This document shows positions 32,701 to 47,700 of a DNA stretch of 64,000 nt, one piece after another. Both the position numbers and the translations under genes were made by a program. The notes beneath the pieces are model-generated. The model was not told where the DNA came from. It worked only from the letters and a program-made list of their open reading frames with translations, and did not search any database. Positions within the stretch are counted from its first letter, which is position 1; every line of letters starts with the position of its first letter. The stretch lies in the NCBI GenBank assembly GCA_020086605.1, contig JACBWW010000012.1, positions 18,101,753 through 18,165,752 of the forward strand, written 5' to 3'. The stretch comes from Lanius collurio (Eukaryota; Chordata; Aves; Passeriformes; Laniidae).

Positions 32701-35700
32701 AGTTTTCCAGAACAGAAATGCTCTGTTTGAGTTTGTCCTTCAATTTCTCTTTTTAGCTACACTAAAACAGAACTAGCACCTGAAATTGGGTAGTCCTGAC
32801 CAAGAAAATACTTTCCATCAGCTAACCAGTAAGTCTGCCTTCCTCCTGTTAGTGCTGACCTACTTTTAGTACCATTCAAATTGCATCAAACGGCACCACT
32901 GAGTCGTGCAGCACAAGGAAAGCTGACGGCCGTGGTTATGGCCACACACACGTGACAGGTACCGATGGCACTTCTGGGATGGTGCCTCGTTTGAAAAACA
33001 AAACACACAGTTTGACTGAAAATATCAGTACTATTTAACACTGTTTAACAATCTGCATTTGGTTTGAAGCAAGAAAAACTCAGTAGTTAGACATTTTTCC
33101 ACAACAGTCAAAATGCCAGAAAAATGTAATCAATCTTCCTCCAGAATGCATAGCTAATAAGGGTAATTAAAATAAACCCAAACTGGAATGTAGAATTTGT
33201 AATCAAAACAATTTTTGAAGCAGTGAACTACAGAGAGGTGCATTAATTAGTTAATTGCCTAGGTGACTCAATATAAAAAGCCTCTCCGCTCAATAAATCT
33301 GATTTTGCATCAAGGCAGCTTAAGGGCCAGATTCTCTACCAGTTCAAATTATCTCCTGCACATTTCTTACTGGCTAGACTGACCATGGCCCAAGATTCAG
33401 TTTAACTATTAAGCTGGGAGCGTTCTCTAAGAAACACCATCACACACTAAAACCAGAGTTATAGCCTCTACCAAGTAGCGAAATAAACCACTGATTAACA
33501 GATCAGTATATTACCAATTAACTCACTTTTCAACTTAGACGTTGAACATTCAAGTTAATTAACCTTTATATGCTTCTGCCTGATTGCACACAGAAGTGAA
33601 AGTTCAGAAAACCATTACAGATTTTTCCCAAGATTTGGAGCAAAGAAAGGAAGAACAGCAAACAAGTTTTTGGAAAAGTTTTATTGCATTTGTTTTCCAT
33701 ATGGAAGCATTGACAGATTGAAAAGATGCAGCATTCACATTACTTCCAAAATGAGACATCCATTAAATTTCTCCTTCCCGGATTTCCCTCCCTTCCCCCA
33801 TGGCTTTGAAGCAGTCTAAACAGGTCAGTTTCCAAAAAAATATTTTAAACCAAGGAAAGAAAAGATTCCTTGGAAGTCACAGACGCAGCTGATTTGTGTA
33901 TTTCCTTTGTTTGCAATTCATTTGATGAGCCCATGGGAGGTGTGAATCAAAAAAGTAATAAAATTCCTGCCTGAACATAAGATGTCAGTTGTAATTATGA
34001 ATGGTTTAGCTCTACCCATTTTTGGAATGCCTTCTGTCCCTCCCACATTCATCACCACACAGTTCATAGCAGCATGCATGCTCCTTACCATAAATATTTC
34101 CCAATTTCAAACTCTTACACATATATGTGTCTGTGTTTACACACCTACACATGTATGCATAAACAGGAGAAAAGATTTACAAAGCTCTAAACCAGGGCAA
34201 TGCTAACAATATAGGATCAATCACCCTGGAACACTTACACATCCCATCAATATTAGTCTTTATAGGAATCTGGGCATTCATGTCAGTTTTTCACGTTAAC
34301 ATCGTTTAGCAGGCATTGCTCTAACAAGTCATTTACCAAGACAAACACACACAAAAAAACATGATTCTGCTATTCTAAACACTTGAAAATTAGTTTTCTT
34401 TCTTTCCTGGAAGTGTAAGGCATGTAATAATCCAAAGAGTCTTCTAAATCTGCCACAGTTATCCTAAAGGGGCAACAATTTCCTGCACACAAGGGAGGGA
34501 ACAGACAAAATAATGCCAGAAAGATGGAATCAGTTCTGTGGCTGGAAGGAAAAAGGAGGGTGGAGTGGGAATTGGTGTTGGCAACGTTTAAGTACTTTAA
34601 CTGTTTGTGATCACCAAGTCAACTGGCTCTCTTGCTGTGTTGCCTTCTGGTCTTGCACCTTTTGGTACGTGAAGTATCTGCTTTCCTGTTCAAGTTCACT
34701 TACGAAAGAGCAATGTGCTCCTTCAGGAAGTCCAAAGGTGTCTGTGTAGGGCTGTTGGCACTCACATGTCATCCACAGAGCTCACCACAGTCAGGAGACA
34801 GCATGAGAATTTACTCAGAAGAGGTGGGTCATAACAGAGAGGATCCCCTTCACATTAGTTATGCCATACAGAAAGCAGAGAGAAACAAATGCCAGTAAAG
34901 TTAATGTGATAAAAAAGAAAGGAAAAAAAAAAAAAAAAAGAAAAGGAAAAAAAAAAGCAGCAGCAGTTTCAGCCAGAGATACAGAATTATCTAAAATGGT
35001 GGAATATAGGCCTTGTTTTTCCTCTGCAATTATCAGCCATTTAATAGACATAAAAAAGTTTGTTTTGCTTTTTGTTTTAAACATTCATGGAAAATTTGTA
35101 ACAGTAGTGCTGTAATATGTTTCTATTTTAGTGGAAATGCTGGTCAGGAATTCCTCAGACCACATACTGGTACGGGTCTGCTTTTCCTTGGTCTGGTGTT
35201 GCGAATGGGCTAAGCCATGCTATAGAGAACGGATGGCCAAATACTGCTTTCATGTTCATCCATTTTGTTTTTTTAGCCCATCTTCTCTCTTCCTTTTTCA
35301 ACTGTTCTATTCCCTGAAAACAGAAATATCACATTTTCAGTCAAATACTCAGATTCTGTAGTTCTGGATTCGGGGAAAGGTCTACTCTCAGTTACCTCTT
35401 ATCCAAAGGACAGAGTAAGAAAATACAAATGCATCTGCACTGCCTTGCCTTTCCTTCTCTTCTTACTGTTTTATATTAAAAAATACTAAAGCTAGAAACT
35501 GTTCATTGAAAATAAAATTGCTTTGATTTTCTTCAGACTTACAAACTTTAGGAACATTTCAAGACCTGCCATCCAATTGTCTCTGATGTCAATAAAAAAA
35601 AACCCAATCACTTAAAACCAAACAAAAAGTATGTGCTTTAATGGCTGAATGCATTATGTGCTAACCAGAAGGAAAAGTTTTAGAAGAAACCATTACAAGC

Positions 35701-38700
35701 TTGCAGACAAAAAAAACCAAAAGAACCAAAAAACCCACACCCCCAAAGATAATCACTATAATGCTCCCAGATTCACCAAGCAAGTTCAGGATGTGCCCAT
35801 GGCTCAGTGTAGCTGAGTCTACCTGGTGCCTCTTCACGTGTCATTAGAATCACTGCTAAAACATGCATGGGCTGACAGCAGGGAGAGAGGGTTAAATAAG
35901 ATACTGATTTGAAGAAATCATTGGCATTGTTTAGTAAAGGTTAGAGGCAGAACAAAAATAAGCCATCAAGCAATCAGCTGAAACGTTGACTAGTTACAGA
36001 TTAAAAAAAACGTAAATCCATATTGTGTCTAAAGCCCAGGAGTGAATTTGGCCTGTCAGGAGAGCCATATATACCTGGCTGCCATAGAAGCACAGTAAGT
36101 TAGAGCAGTCACTGGAGAGCATCACTGTCATGGGCAGCAGCAGCAGCTGGCAGATCACCCAGCTCTGCATCTTCTGCAAGACAAAGTTTCTCCTGACCTA
36201 CACATCTCCCATGCTACACAGTAGCGCGCTGCAATGCATCTGCGTGCCTCAAATTACTGATGCTGGGAGCTCTGATGAACACAACAGGAGTCAACTGCAG
36301 GAGTTGTGCTGATCCTGGCTAAATGTCACCTCCAGAGACAACAGCAAAATGCCAGGGTTCTAGGTCCCTCCAGGCAGAAAGGAACCATCTTGGTGGGACA
36401 GCATAGTCGAGATGAGGAATGAAGTCTCCCACTGACTGGAACAGAAAGGTGAAAAACTGGCAACACACAGCCCTGCCTCTAAAATACAAATTACAACACT
36501 GCAAGAGAGCACACCAGGAAGCACTTAACCTGTAAGTATTCCACTGCTCAAAACAGATTGCTTGCCAGACAGCTAGCTCAGTGTTGGCAAACCAACAATG
36601 AGACATTCCATGGAGCAAAATCCTTACTGGTACATATTAAAAAAAACCCCACCCAAAAATAAAAACCCACAACCCAACAGGGGGAGACCATATTTCATTT
36701 CTTTGTTTTAGAATGTGGCATTGTTCCTTCAACATCTACGAATCCCCAGAATTAGAGTGGAAGGGAAAATCTGGGGACTTATTTGAGTGCCCAGCTGCAG
36801 GAAGCAGTTTCTAAAAATTCTTGACAGGTTTCAAAGATAGAGAAATTCAAACAATGACTTCACAGGCAGCATTGCTAATTTACACACTTATTGATGAACA
36901 CAAGTTCAGCAGGATCTGTACCACACTGTACTTCTTCCTGGGGCTCTCCCTATCAGAAAGAACAGTGAAGCCTTCCTCTGAACACAGACAGGTGGAACAT
37001 CATCCTCTTGCAGAAGCCAAACATTAAAAAGAGCACTGCAAAAAAAGGCTCAGAGCAACGGGCCCATATGGCATATAATACCAGTCACAGCTCTCTGACA
37101 GCAGCAAAAACACTTATGCTAGCTTCAACTGGCCATGGGCAAACAAGGGAAAGAAACCTAAAGGAGGCAGGGAGGAAAGAAGAGTTGTCATGCTTTTAAG
37201 GCTATCACTTCTCTCCAGCCACCCCAGTTAATTCAATTACCTGAGCATGCTTGGTGAAGAGTGGAAGTACTCTCAAGTGTGGGAACACCCACCGGAGTCA
37301 CCAGCTCCATCATTACAGAAGTGGGCAAATACATGGATTTAGGACTGTAATATTATTATGTAATCTCTCCTATGCCACCTTTGAATTTGGGATGACTTGG
37401 TGGATTTGCAGCAGACTGTGTCCAGCGGGGTCCTGTGAACCTGCTCTGCTCCCTTTTTTTTTTCCCTCTGGCAAGAGTTTTTGAACTGTTGAACAGCTAT
37501 CCAAGACAGGAAAATCTTTTAGGTTAAAAAAAACTCTTTGTGTGTGTGTATTCCTCCCCCACATACTCATCTTGGCTTACCAGCACACAAACCTGTGCAT
37601 AGTGACAACCAGGACACACAGGTGAATTTCAGACACTACCCATGCAAAAGCACATCATTGAAGAAAAAAGGTTCTCCAATCCACAGGGAGAAATACTCTC
37701 TACAGAATAATCCCAGCTATCTATGCCTACTTTATGGGAAGTACTGTCAACACAGCACTCCAGTCAATACAGAGGAGTACCCTACTTCCCACAGTGACCT
37801 TCAGAGAGCACCATCCAGCACCGTGCTGGCTCAGCTTTATCACACTGGATCTCTCCTCAAAGGGTACATGGACTCCCTGTGCTGTGAGGTAAAACCCCAT
37901 AGCCCATCACTGTTTCTACAAATGGTGAGAGACAGGGTAAAGGAGACAGTGTGTGACACCCACCGTTTCATCAGTGCAGATGGAGTGTACTTGGGTCCCA
38001 AACATAACTGAGGTGAAGATGAGAAATAGGAGAGCCTCAAAACACAAGAGGATGAGGAGAATCACTGTAGTTGGTGGAGAGAAGGAACTGCACTCTGTGA
38101 AGACAAAACAACAGAGTTGGAAGGGCAGACACCAAGTAATGCACCAGTTGCAAAACACCCGCTAAGCCACGAGTTTTCCGTACTCAAACTATCAAATAAA
38201 TTATTTGAACAACATTCCCAGAAAGACACACAGGGAAGCTCTGACATGCAAGCATAAAATGATCACTCCCTCAAGCTTAAAAAAAAGCCAAAAACCCACC
38301 AAAGACCCTGCAACACTTAAAGATTGTAATTTTCTACTTTAGAGTTCCCCCAGCACACTGGCTAGGACTCCATTCTACTCAACTTCACCTGGAGCTTCTC
38401 TCTTAAACCTTAGCCTTAACAGATTTTCCACAGTCATAAAAGTCTATTAGAAATCTCAAGCTGGCAGTCAGGACACGAGCACATGTAGCACCAACATAAA
38501 ACCAGGGTGTGCTTCCTTTCATAACTGCTCTGAGCCATAACTTAAAAAAGGTGAGATTAAGCCAAATTCCTATTTTTCCTCATACTCAATAATGCAAACT
38601 CAACCAAGAGCTGAAAAAAAAAAATAACCCAAGAAGGTAATTAGAAATGAGGAGCAGAAGAAAGGAATGTTATAGGGCCAAAGTCACAGTGTTCAGTACT

Positions 38701-41700
38701 GTAAATGTCAGAACATCTCCAGATTTTTTTTGAAATCTAAGACTCTCATCAAAAGCCTGTATTTTTCTCATGAGATCTTCAGCTTAAACAGATTCACCAC
38801 AATCAGGGACTAACACAATTTGCACAAACACAAGGCAGCTGAACAACATATCCATCTCTCCTAACTGCTCTGTTCTGACACCTAAACCTGGGACAGGTAG
38901 GAAAGTGCTTTCCCCACCAGAAACAGGCTCTGAGAAAGGAGATAAGGGAAACTACCTTTTGATATATCCTTCCCTTACGGCCCTGGCCACTGCAGTCAAA
39001 TGCAGATGCTCTCAGTGACAGCTGGCAGCTGTTTTACAAAGTTTTGAAGTGCAGAACAACCTCATCAAATTCAATTCATATGTGTATCCTTTGCAGTACT
39101 ATAAACTAAACCCAGTCATTATATTGAATAACACTACTGAAATTTCAAGGGAAAAAACCCTCAACCTTTTCCAAAAGTCATAAGCAGCACGTACATGTGC
39201 ACACACATTCTTTGACACCTTTCTGTTCAACTCAGCATTTACTTTGAGGATTTCCTATATATCCATTTGTGATTTTAAGAATATAGATAGACTGACTTTG
39301 TGAATATTTACTCACTGACTACTTCAGAGTGATGCTGAGGTTTTTGGTTTGGCTTTTTTGAGCTGCCTGTGCTCTGTTTTTGGTTTGTTGGGTTTGTTGG
39401 GTTTTTTTGAGGAAAGGAATTGTTTGTTCTTGTGAGGGTGGATTTTTGGATCTGAGCTAGCATGTTTTCCTGGCAGTCTTGCAAGAATGATTCACACTCC
39501 CCTTTTTAAAAAAGCATACACATTCTTCTTATCTTTTGTTGGCATTCAGGAAATTAGTGCTGTGTTCACATCAACAGTAGGTTACTGCACACACACTCCT
39601 CAGGTGTCTTTACGTATCAGCTTTTTCCTAGGCACTATCAGGTGTAAGTTAAAACAGGACTTTTCAGGAAAGAGATTCCAGCAGGTAAGAAAATACTATG
39701 AAGTTCCAGGACTGATCATTCAAAATAATAATAAAAAAACCCAGAGATAGCATAGCAGAACCTTGATAGCATTCTTCTGAAACAAGCAAACTGCATTGTT
39801 AGTTCTTACTCAAAGGGTAATCTGTTATTAAAATAAGGTATTTTGTTTATACTCACTTGTCCAGTCTTCTTCAAAGCAGTACAAGAAGTGAAATCCCACC
39901 ATGATTAGAGCATGCAGGGAAATCAGTGCTATATACATCTGAAAAATAAAGGATGTAATACAGGCACCAGGTGAGTTCAAAGATCAAAATGCTAAATCTT
40001 CCCAACACTTTATTTGAAAGCATAGTGCTAAGATTTCAAAATAAAACCAAACCACAAACAACTCCCCAAACCATCAAGCTCTCCCATCTCCCCTGAAAAA
40101 GCACCATGAAGCTGGCAAATGCCAAGACTACACAGACTCATTCTCTCCTTACTAACACTTCTGAGTGAACACAAGACAGACTGCTGAATTCAATGCCAGC
40201 TGGATCCAAATCCAGTCTCCTGTGTCCCAGAGTGGCCTTCCACACAGCTCACGGTCCTTGCCTCAGCTGAGCACTGCATGGCTTTCAGAGAACAGTAACA
40301 CTGATCAAGGTATCCTGTTGTCAAAGCTTACATCCTTGCTCTTGACAGCACTAAAGCTTCCCAGAGAAACAACAATTATTTTTTTTAAGCAGAAAATACA
40401 GTTTTATCTGTTTTCCAGAATGAGGTTCAGAAAAATTATGTATTTTTTTAACAAGTGCTTTCTCCTGAGGCAGACACGGGCATAGAAAGTTTCTCTCAGG
40501 CTTTAATGCTTCATTCTGAATCATTTTTGATACAAACTAGGTCTTAGCTTTGTCATAAAAAGTGTATGTACCAAAAAGAACAAAAGCTATGTGCAATGCT
40601 ACACATAGATTACAATTTACTAAGACAGGGCTAAAAAAATTACTCTCCTGAAGGTACAAATTCTGACAAAGGCAGATCGTAGAAGTGAGAGAGACTTTGT
40701 AACAAAAAACACCTCTGGAAGCAATAAAAAGCAAAAGGGGAGTATTATGGTTTTCCTTGCAAGTTGAGCATGCTGCTGTTCTTTCACTTCTTCACATGTC
40801 AAAAAGAATAGCCAAGAATAAAACCAGAAACCGTTATTTTGTTTCTCTCAATCAAATTAAGTGTTAAATACAGTCTGCTTGAAAGTGGATATCAAGTTTT
40901 AATGGAAACTGAAATCCTTTTGGTAGGACTAAAACACCTAGCTCACTTCTCAAGATAAAAAAAACCTGCCTGCTCATAGGGAAGAAACGAGATTCATTTT
41001 GTTCTGTAATCCACATCCTTGCAAACCACACCATAGAACACTAAGCCTTTCATTTAACTGGAAATCTCCTCCTTTCTGCTTGGTAATATGAGAACATACT
41101 TCCTCAAACCTACAGATGTCTCAGAAGATTTATTAATAAAACAGAGCATCACCGAAACTCAGCCTGGTAATGTTCACACTACTCCCACAGGATATTTGCA
41201 GTTCACTTTGATGAAACACATTTCAAACCTTCCAGAAATATCCAGTATTCAAGTTTGTACTCCCGTTTTCTTACTCATGATGCTACAGATATAGTACAAA
41301 AAGTCAAGCACCTCCTTGGTTTTCAAGTACAAAACTAAAACACTTGCAATTAAAAGGTGGATAATTCTTATTCAAGGGGATGCAGACTTCCCACTCCTTC
41401 CTTGAGATGGGGCAACAGCTCTAATTACATGATCCCACACGAGTACTCATACAGCTACAATGTTTAGGAACCCTACAAATGGCTTGGGACCCTACCAGCC
41501 ACCTTTGAAGTAAAGGGATGGCCCCTGCCTCAAAGAGCTCAGCACCACAGTAAACTACTCGCATTACAAAAGAGGTGCAGAACAACCACCAATACAAACC
41601 ACAAAAAACCCTGACAAAAGCTTCCTGTGATGCCTTTTCCCAGTGCTGTGGATGGATGGGCGGGGGGTGTTCCCTAATTAGTGAAACAGAAGCCTGTGGC

Positions 41701-44700
41701 AGGTCCCCATTAAGTTCTTCAAAAACTTGAAGGAAGAGAATGCCAGCACTGGGAGCTGCTTCACAGACTACACACTGCATTTCAGCACTTCCCACTGGAC
41801 AACCTCAAGCATCACCTGCAAAATACTTACTGTAAACAGTACAAAGTACTTCTGGTTATTCTCTCCTACACAGTTATTGACCCACGGGCAGTGATGGTCC
41901 ATTTTCCGAATGCACCTCTTGCAAACACTGAAAGAACATAAGTCTGTATTACAGCACTTTTCCTTCAAAGAACACAAGATTTCACAGGGAGTTGGGGGAC
42001 AAAGAAATTCAGGAAAAGAATCAGAGGTGAAATCTGAATCTAAAAGAATTTACTTGCCACCATATTTATATTTGTGGTTTGCTTACTTGACTAAGCCTGC
42101 TCAAAATGAACCATACAAAACCAAACCACCACTACAAAAATTAATGCCACACATCAGTGGGTCTTTCCAAAATATGGTTTGAATCATACATTTGGGCAGA
42201 TGGAAAAAATCTGTGATTTTGTTTAGCTTTAATCTATTTGGCCTGTAAAAATGTCCACAGATTAAAACCAAACAGAAACCACAAAGCTATAAAAGGCAGT
42301 AAGGAATAAAGATACTTTTCAAAGTTGCTAATAACAGACTAAGGTTTATTTGCTAACATTTGCTGGTAGCAGGAACTTGCAAGAAAGTAAAATTAAATAA
42401 GGCATTAGAAAAGATTCTTGACATCAAGGAAAGCCACATACTAGCAGAAAATAACTGTGGCAGTCAGTCAGGAAGATGGTACCACAATATACATTCAAGG
42501 TGAAATTAGATGTTAAAGCACTTCACAAAACCAGACAAATAAAATCAAAATTCAAATTCTTGCCAGCGTGCAAATTGTGGCTGGAAGTCAAATAATTAAA
42601 ACATTATTACTTTGACTGAACATCGTTCTCTTTTTTAGTCAGTAACTGCTTCAACTCACATAATAAAGGAAGTCTTTTTCTCTGCTGCTTTCTCATATGC
42701 TAGGAGACGAAAGGCAGTCTCCTGATACCACATTGCACAAACAGGCACAGAAATCAAATATGAAAAAACACAAAACCCCAAAGCAAACAAACAATAGACC
42801 CAGAAAGGAAACAGCCATTCCAGAACAATTCTGGCAACAATGAAACAGAAAGGACTGAGCCCTCTGCTAAGTTTTTTTTCTTCTAATAGCAAAAAGCATT
42901 TTGACCTTAATATGAATAATAAATTTCAATACCCAAACACTTTAAGGGAAACTCAAATGAAAACACAAACATGTTCTTATCAGCATGTATGAATAAATAA
43001 TAGAAAACATCTCTGTCAGAACAGGCTTTCACTCACTGTACGCAGTGGGAGGGGATAATCCCCAAGGATTTGTGCTATGCCTGAAAAACAAATGAGTTTC
43101 TATAGGCCTGATCCTAAATGAAAGTCCAGGAAGGCAGGCCCCAGCCTCCCAGCACAGGGCCAGATCAGGAGCTGCTTCTCCTCAGGCAGACCTGGGTGCC
43201 CCACTACCTGTCAGCCCCAGGTGCAGTGGGAAACACAAAAAGCCTCATTTTGCCAGAACAAGCAGCTTAAAATTATTTTGAGCTATATAGGGTCTAAAAC
43301 CAGCAGGCACAGTAAAAGCAATTTATCTGCCAGATAATGTACTTCATATGACAAGTATTTATCATCATGATAAGAAAAAGGAGGGGGCAAGGTGAGGCTG
43401 CCGGTAAAGGAGGAGGATGCCTCCCTGTGTGCAGGTGTGCACAAACTTCCCTTGGGCTCTGAGAGAGGTGAGTACCCAAGCAACCCCCCAAACTGCCCCT
43501 ACTTCTCTAGAGGAACAACCTGAAGATGCCAAGCCACAGATGGGAAAGGGATAGGGGAGGAGACTGGGAGGGGAGGTTTTATTCCATGTGCACATACCAA
43601 AAACAGTTGGATGACAGGCAGAACAGGAAGCTAGCTGGTGGAAAAGGAAACACAGAAACCACAACTAAACACTACAGCAGCAGGGATACTCACACACTTT
43701 CCCCCCACTCAACCACCCAGCTTCCAAATGCTGGCAGGACTAGTTTACTGGGCACAGGGGACTCACTAAATAGCATATTCATCAAAAACACCCTGGTCCC
43801 TCTGGCATACAGCTAGCAGTACCTCCTGCTGATGCAGATGCTCAGCCTTGATGTGTTAAAGTCTATTAAATCTCCCTAGGCCACAAAAAAAATGTTTGGC
43901 TGAAGATTGTCAACAACACCAGTGGTCAGTGGATCACTTTCCCAAATCCTAATGTCTATAAACTTATCTTAAAGCATAGAAAAAAGGACCATGGTGACAA
44001 GGTTTTGTGTTTAGCCAGAGTCTTTTTCATTTACCTACACTGCAAGTCATCATCAAGACAGCATTTTAGATGCGAGGTTTCATTCATAATTGAAAAGCTG
44101 TCAGAGCGGATTTTACAGTAGCATTAATAAGTGATAGGCATGATCATATTGCTCCTGCTGAATAACCAACTCCAGATTTTCATTAAAATTAGAAAAAACA
44201 AAAAAAAAAAAAAAAGAAAAACATTTGCATTACAACAATTAGCAAACTGAAGCTCTGAAAACAAATACGAAAAAAAGCAAACAGCAGGACAAGTTTGCTC
44301 AGCTCATTACCATGTATTTCCCTCCCCACAAGACCACTGCATGAATCAGCAGCAGCCCAGGTACAAGCTCTCTCTGTATGTATTGGTTTTTGAGTAGGTA
44401 AGGAAGTGACACCAGTGCAAACTTATTAACTACTTACTGGAAAGCAGGTTCGCTTGCTTTAAAAGCAGAAGAGAATTTTAGGAAGTAGTTATTTTTTTGC
44501 TCACTCTCTTTAGTACTAAAAAGCTCACTACCAGTTACTCTCTTCCAGGAAGTTTAGCCTACCAGAAAAAAAAAAAAGGACATGACAGATCAGTAGGCAT
44601 ACTGATCTATCAAACAGCACAAAATAATGTCACAGTGCTCAATGAAAATGTGAAAGTCTGAACTTTTAAAAAATATGTAGTTACCTGCACTTCAGTTTTA

Positions 44701-47700
44701 GCTTAAATACCACTTCTAAATAGAATACCTAGTTAGACAAATGCGTTTGTGAATAAAAACAAAAATGGAAGAGACATTGACCCTTTGGGAGGTGTTTTAT
44801 GGACTTCTATGCATTTTGGTATAGAATGTCTCTTTTCAAGCCATGTTTACATGAAAATTTATGGAATGTCAGTTACAAGTCTAGAGCCAAGGCAGCACTC
44901 AAAAATTTTAAGTGTTTCTCACTTTGCAGGAAGTAGCCTCAGCCTCCTATATCTGAAAATCTGTCAGAAAAGGTATGAGATTTCTTCTGAGAAGCTTAAT
45001 GTGTCTGGTACTATTGGCAACAGAATTTGTATGCCAATCCCTCAACTGATCCACTCCAGTCTCAGACTCCAACAACAAGGCACACCGGTGAATAACTCTT
45101 GAGGTCTTGATGAAACAGCCACGTTCAGAAAAGACTTTACCTGCAGTGATGTGCTCTGTCAGGTTTGATGCTACAGCACTTTGGGCACTTGTAAACCACC
45201 TGTCCTGGCTTTAGCTGTAAACTCTCGATGAACTCTTTTGTGGCATTACCTTTGGGTACAGCACCCTGAAGGCAAAAAAAGAAACAAAGCAGGAGATTAA
45301 CTTGTGGACATTACGGCTGCTAAGAACTACAGGATGACTTAAAACTATGGGAGGGGAAGGAAGAAAAAGAAATAAAAATTTCCTTAAGATCAATAGAGTT
45401 TCAAGAAGAGCAAGAAGATTCAGAAAAGAATCTTAAACAATTAGTCTTTTGTAATCCTACAGTAACCTTAAAATATTTAAGAATCCTCATCCCTCTTTTC
45501 ACATCAACAAATTTATCATGTCAGTGTTTCATATCACAAACTGAAAATTGCAGATGCTTTATGCCAGTAGAAGCAGCTTCTACTGAAGTATCACTATGTA
45601 CACTAGGAGCTGCTGGTAAACAACTCATGTATTTATAGTTCTGCTTCCATTGTGTATTTGTTATTTAAATTGGGGTTTAACATTCAAAAGGTGAACACTA
45701 AGAATCATCACACCTGAATAAGACTCGATAAAACATTCTTAGCTGTGCAATTTCCACTTTAAAGTATATCTTTAAATAGGTAACATATTGCTGCTACAGA
45801 AGCCCAAGTTCACGAGTTTCCAGCCTTTATAGGGACATTATTTTGTTCAAAAAAACCAAACCAATGAAACTCTCTCTGCTACAAAAAAAAAAAAAAAAAA
45901 AAAAAAAACACCAAAAAAAGACATGAAACATGGTGTATGAAATCACTGCTGGTACATTGGCACAATTTACTTCTGTGAATTTAAGGGTTTTTTTATTGAA
46001 ATAAAAACAAACATGCAGTATTTCAATAGATTTCTGATGGAACAGTCTCCTTTTAATACATCTATACAACCTCCTAACAGCAATAAACAGAAATTATACA
46101 TGAGTGAGAGAACTGCACATTAAACCAGAACCATAAGACTTTTTTTTATCCACAAAAACTCCCAACAGGCCTAACTAATTTCAAAATTAACAAAACCAAT
46201 TTCCACAAAATGCTACATGTTCTCACTCTTCAGTATGCAGCAAAGCTCAAAACTTTAGGAATATTTTTAGTAAAGACCCATTGGAAGCAGTTCCTGAAAT
46301 GCAGGACACAGGCTATCAGTTGTGAAGAAGTGAGTTGTTCATTTATTCATAATAATAATTCTGCTTGTTTGCCTCAGCAATGCTATCTGTTTCATTCTGA
46401 TCCTATATGTGCCCCTGCTTCCCCCGTGTCCTGAAAGTTTCCTTAATCCTGGACTCTCACTGTCTGTCAGATGTCAGTGCATCCCTTCCCTGTATCTTTC
46501 CCACTGCATTTTCTTTAGTTTACTTCCTCATTAAAATTGAAACAAAATCCCACTGGCTCTCCATGCCCATACATAAATCCCACCTCACACTAGGAATTAA
46601 CATACATTTTCCCAATTACTCTCAACAGAGATTGTATCTGCTTCTCCAACACTGCTTGCCAGGCCCGTTTCAAAATATAGTTTTTGTTTCAGAAGAGCTG
46701 CTGCTAATTCTGCAAAACAATTCCAGCGACCTGAAGGTCCCTAAGCATAAAAATCACACAACACACAATCATTAACAACCACCCTAAGGATATAAACTAT
46801 CTAACAAACTGCTGCAGCCCTCTATTTCTGAGTCCAATGATCAGAAGTTTCAGAGGCTAAACTACTGCTTACACTTCTGCCCAGCAGCAGCAGCATGTAA
46901 TTTAACAGTCTTTTTACCATACATTGTGAGATTACCCCAAATCAAGCCATTTCTGCAGTGCTGTGGCTTCTGGAAGAACTGGAATCTAAGAAATCCTAAT
47001 GGCACCTAACAAGGTTTCAAGGCGGAAATAACAATTGGAAGTAACAGAGTATCAGAGGCATACCACCACTCCCAACAGCAACAAGAACATTTGTGAGGAA
47101 GTGGACAGGAGAAGTCTAAGCTTGTCTTTCCTTCCACTGACTAGTGGAGATGGGGTTTTGGATTGAGTCTACTGTCCAGAGGATACTAAGCAAAATAAAC
47201 CATCACAGGCCATTCAGAATAAGCATCATGGTGCTAAACTTCATCTTGCCACAAACTGAAAGACAAGAAAGCAGCAGATCTGATCTCTGAAAGCAATGTT
47301 CTAAGCATACATACATGGGGATCTCACAATTCTGATGCTTCCCAACTTGCCTAACAGCTGCCAGCTCTTAGCATGCTCAGACCGTATTTATTTCAGCATT
47401 GTCCAATACACTCAACAAAATCAGTAGAATGAGAGATGGTAACAGAGCTTTTCAAAACAACACACATTCTGCTCCATTCTGCTGAAGCAATACTTGCCAA
47501 GGCAGACAACCAAAACCAGCTTTTCCAGCTTTCCTGTTTGTCAAGACACAACAAGCCACAAATACGAGATCTGCCACTGGGGAGAAAACAGCATCAGAGA
47601 GAAACACTCTCCTTCCCGGTGCAAAAAGAGGAGCTGCTCACACACTGGGAATCTAACATTGGGTCCTTGACTTTGCATCCGACTTGAGTGGGATGAAAAA

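Noticed and set aside
42656..42892. Hydrophobic 78-codon open frame in the sense of ZDHHC3 intron 3, with a GTGAGT and a ctattag nearby
   Set aside because: Considered as a cassette exon, but joining it to the previous exon (two carried bases) gives an early stop, and the frame needs a TTG start. T-rich intron sequence explains the hydrophobicity.
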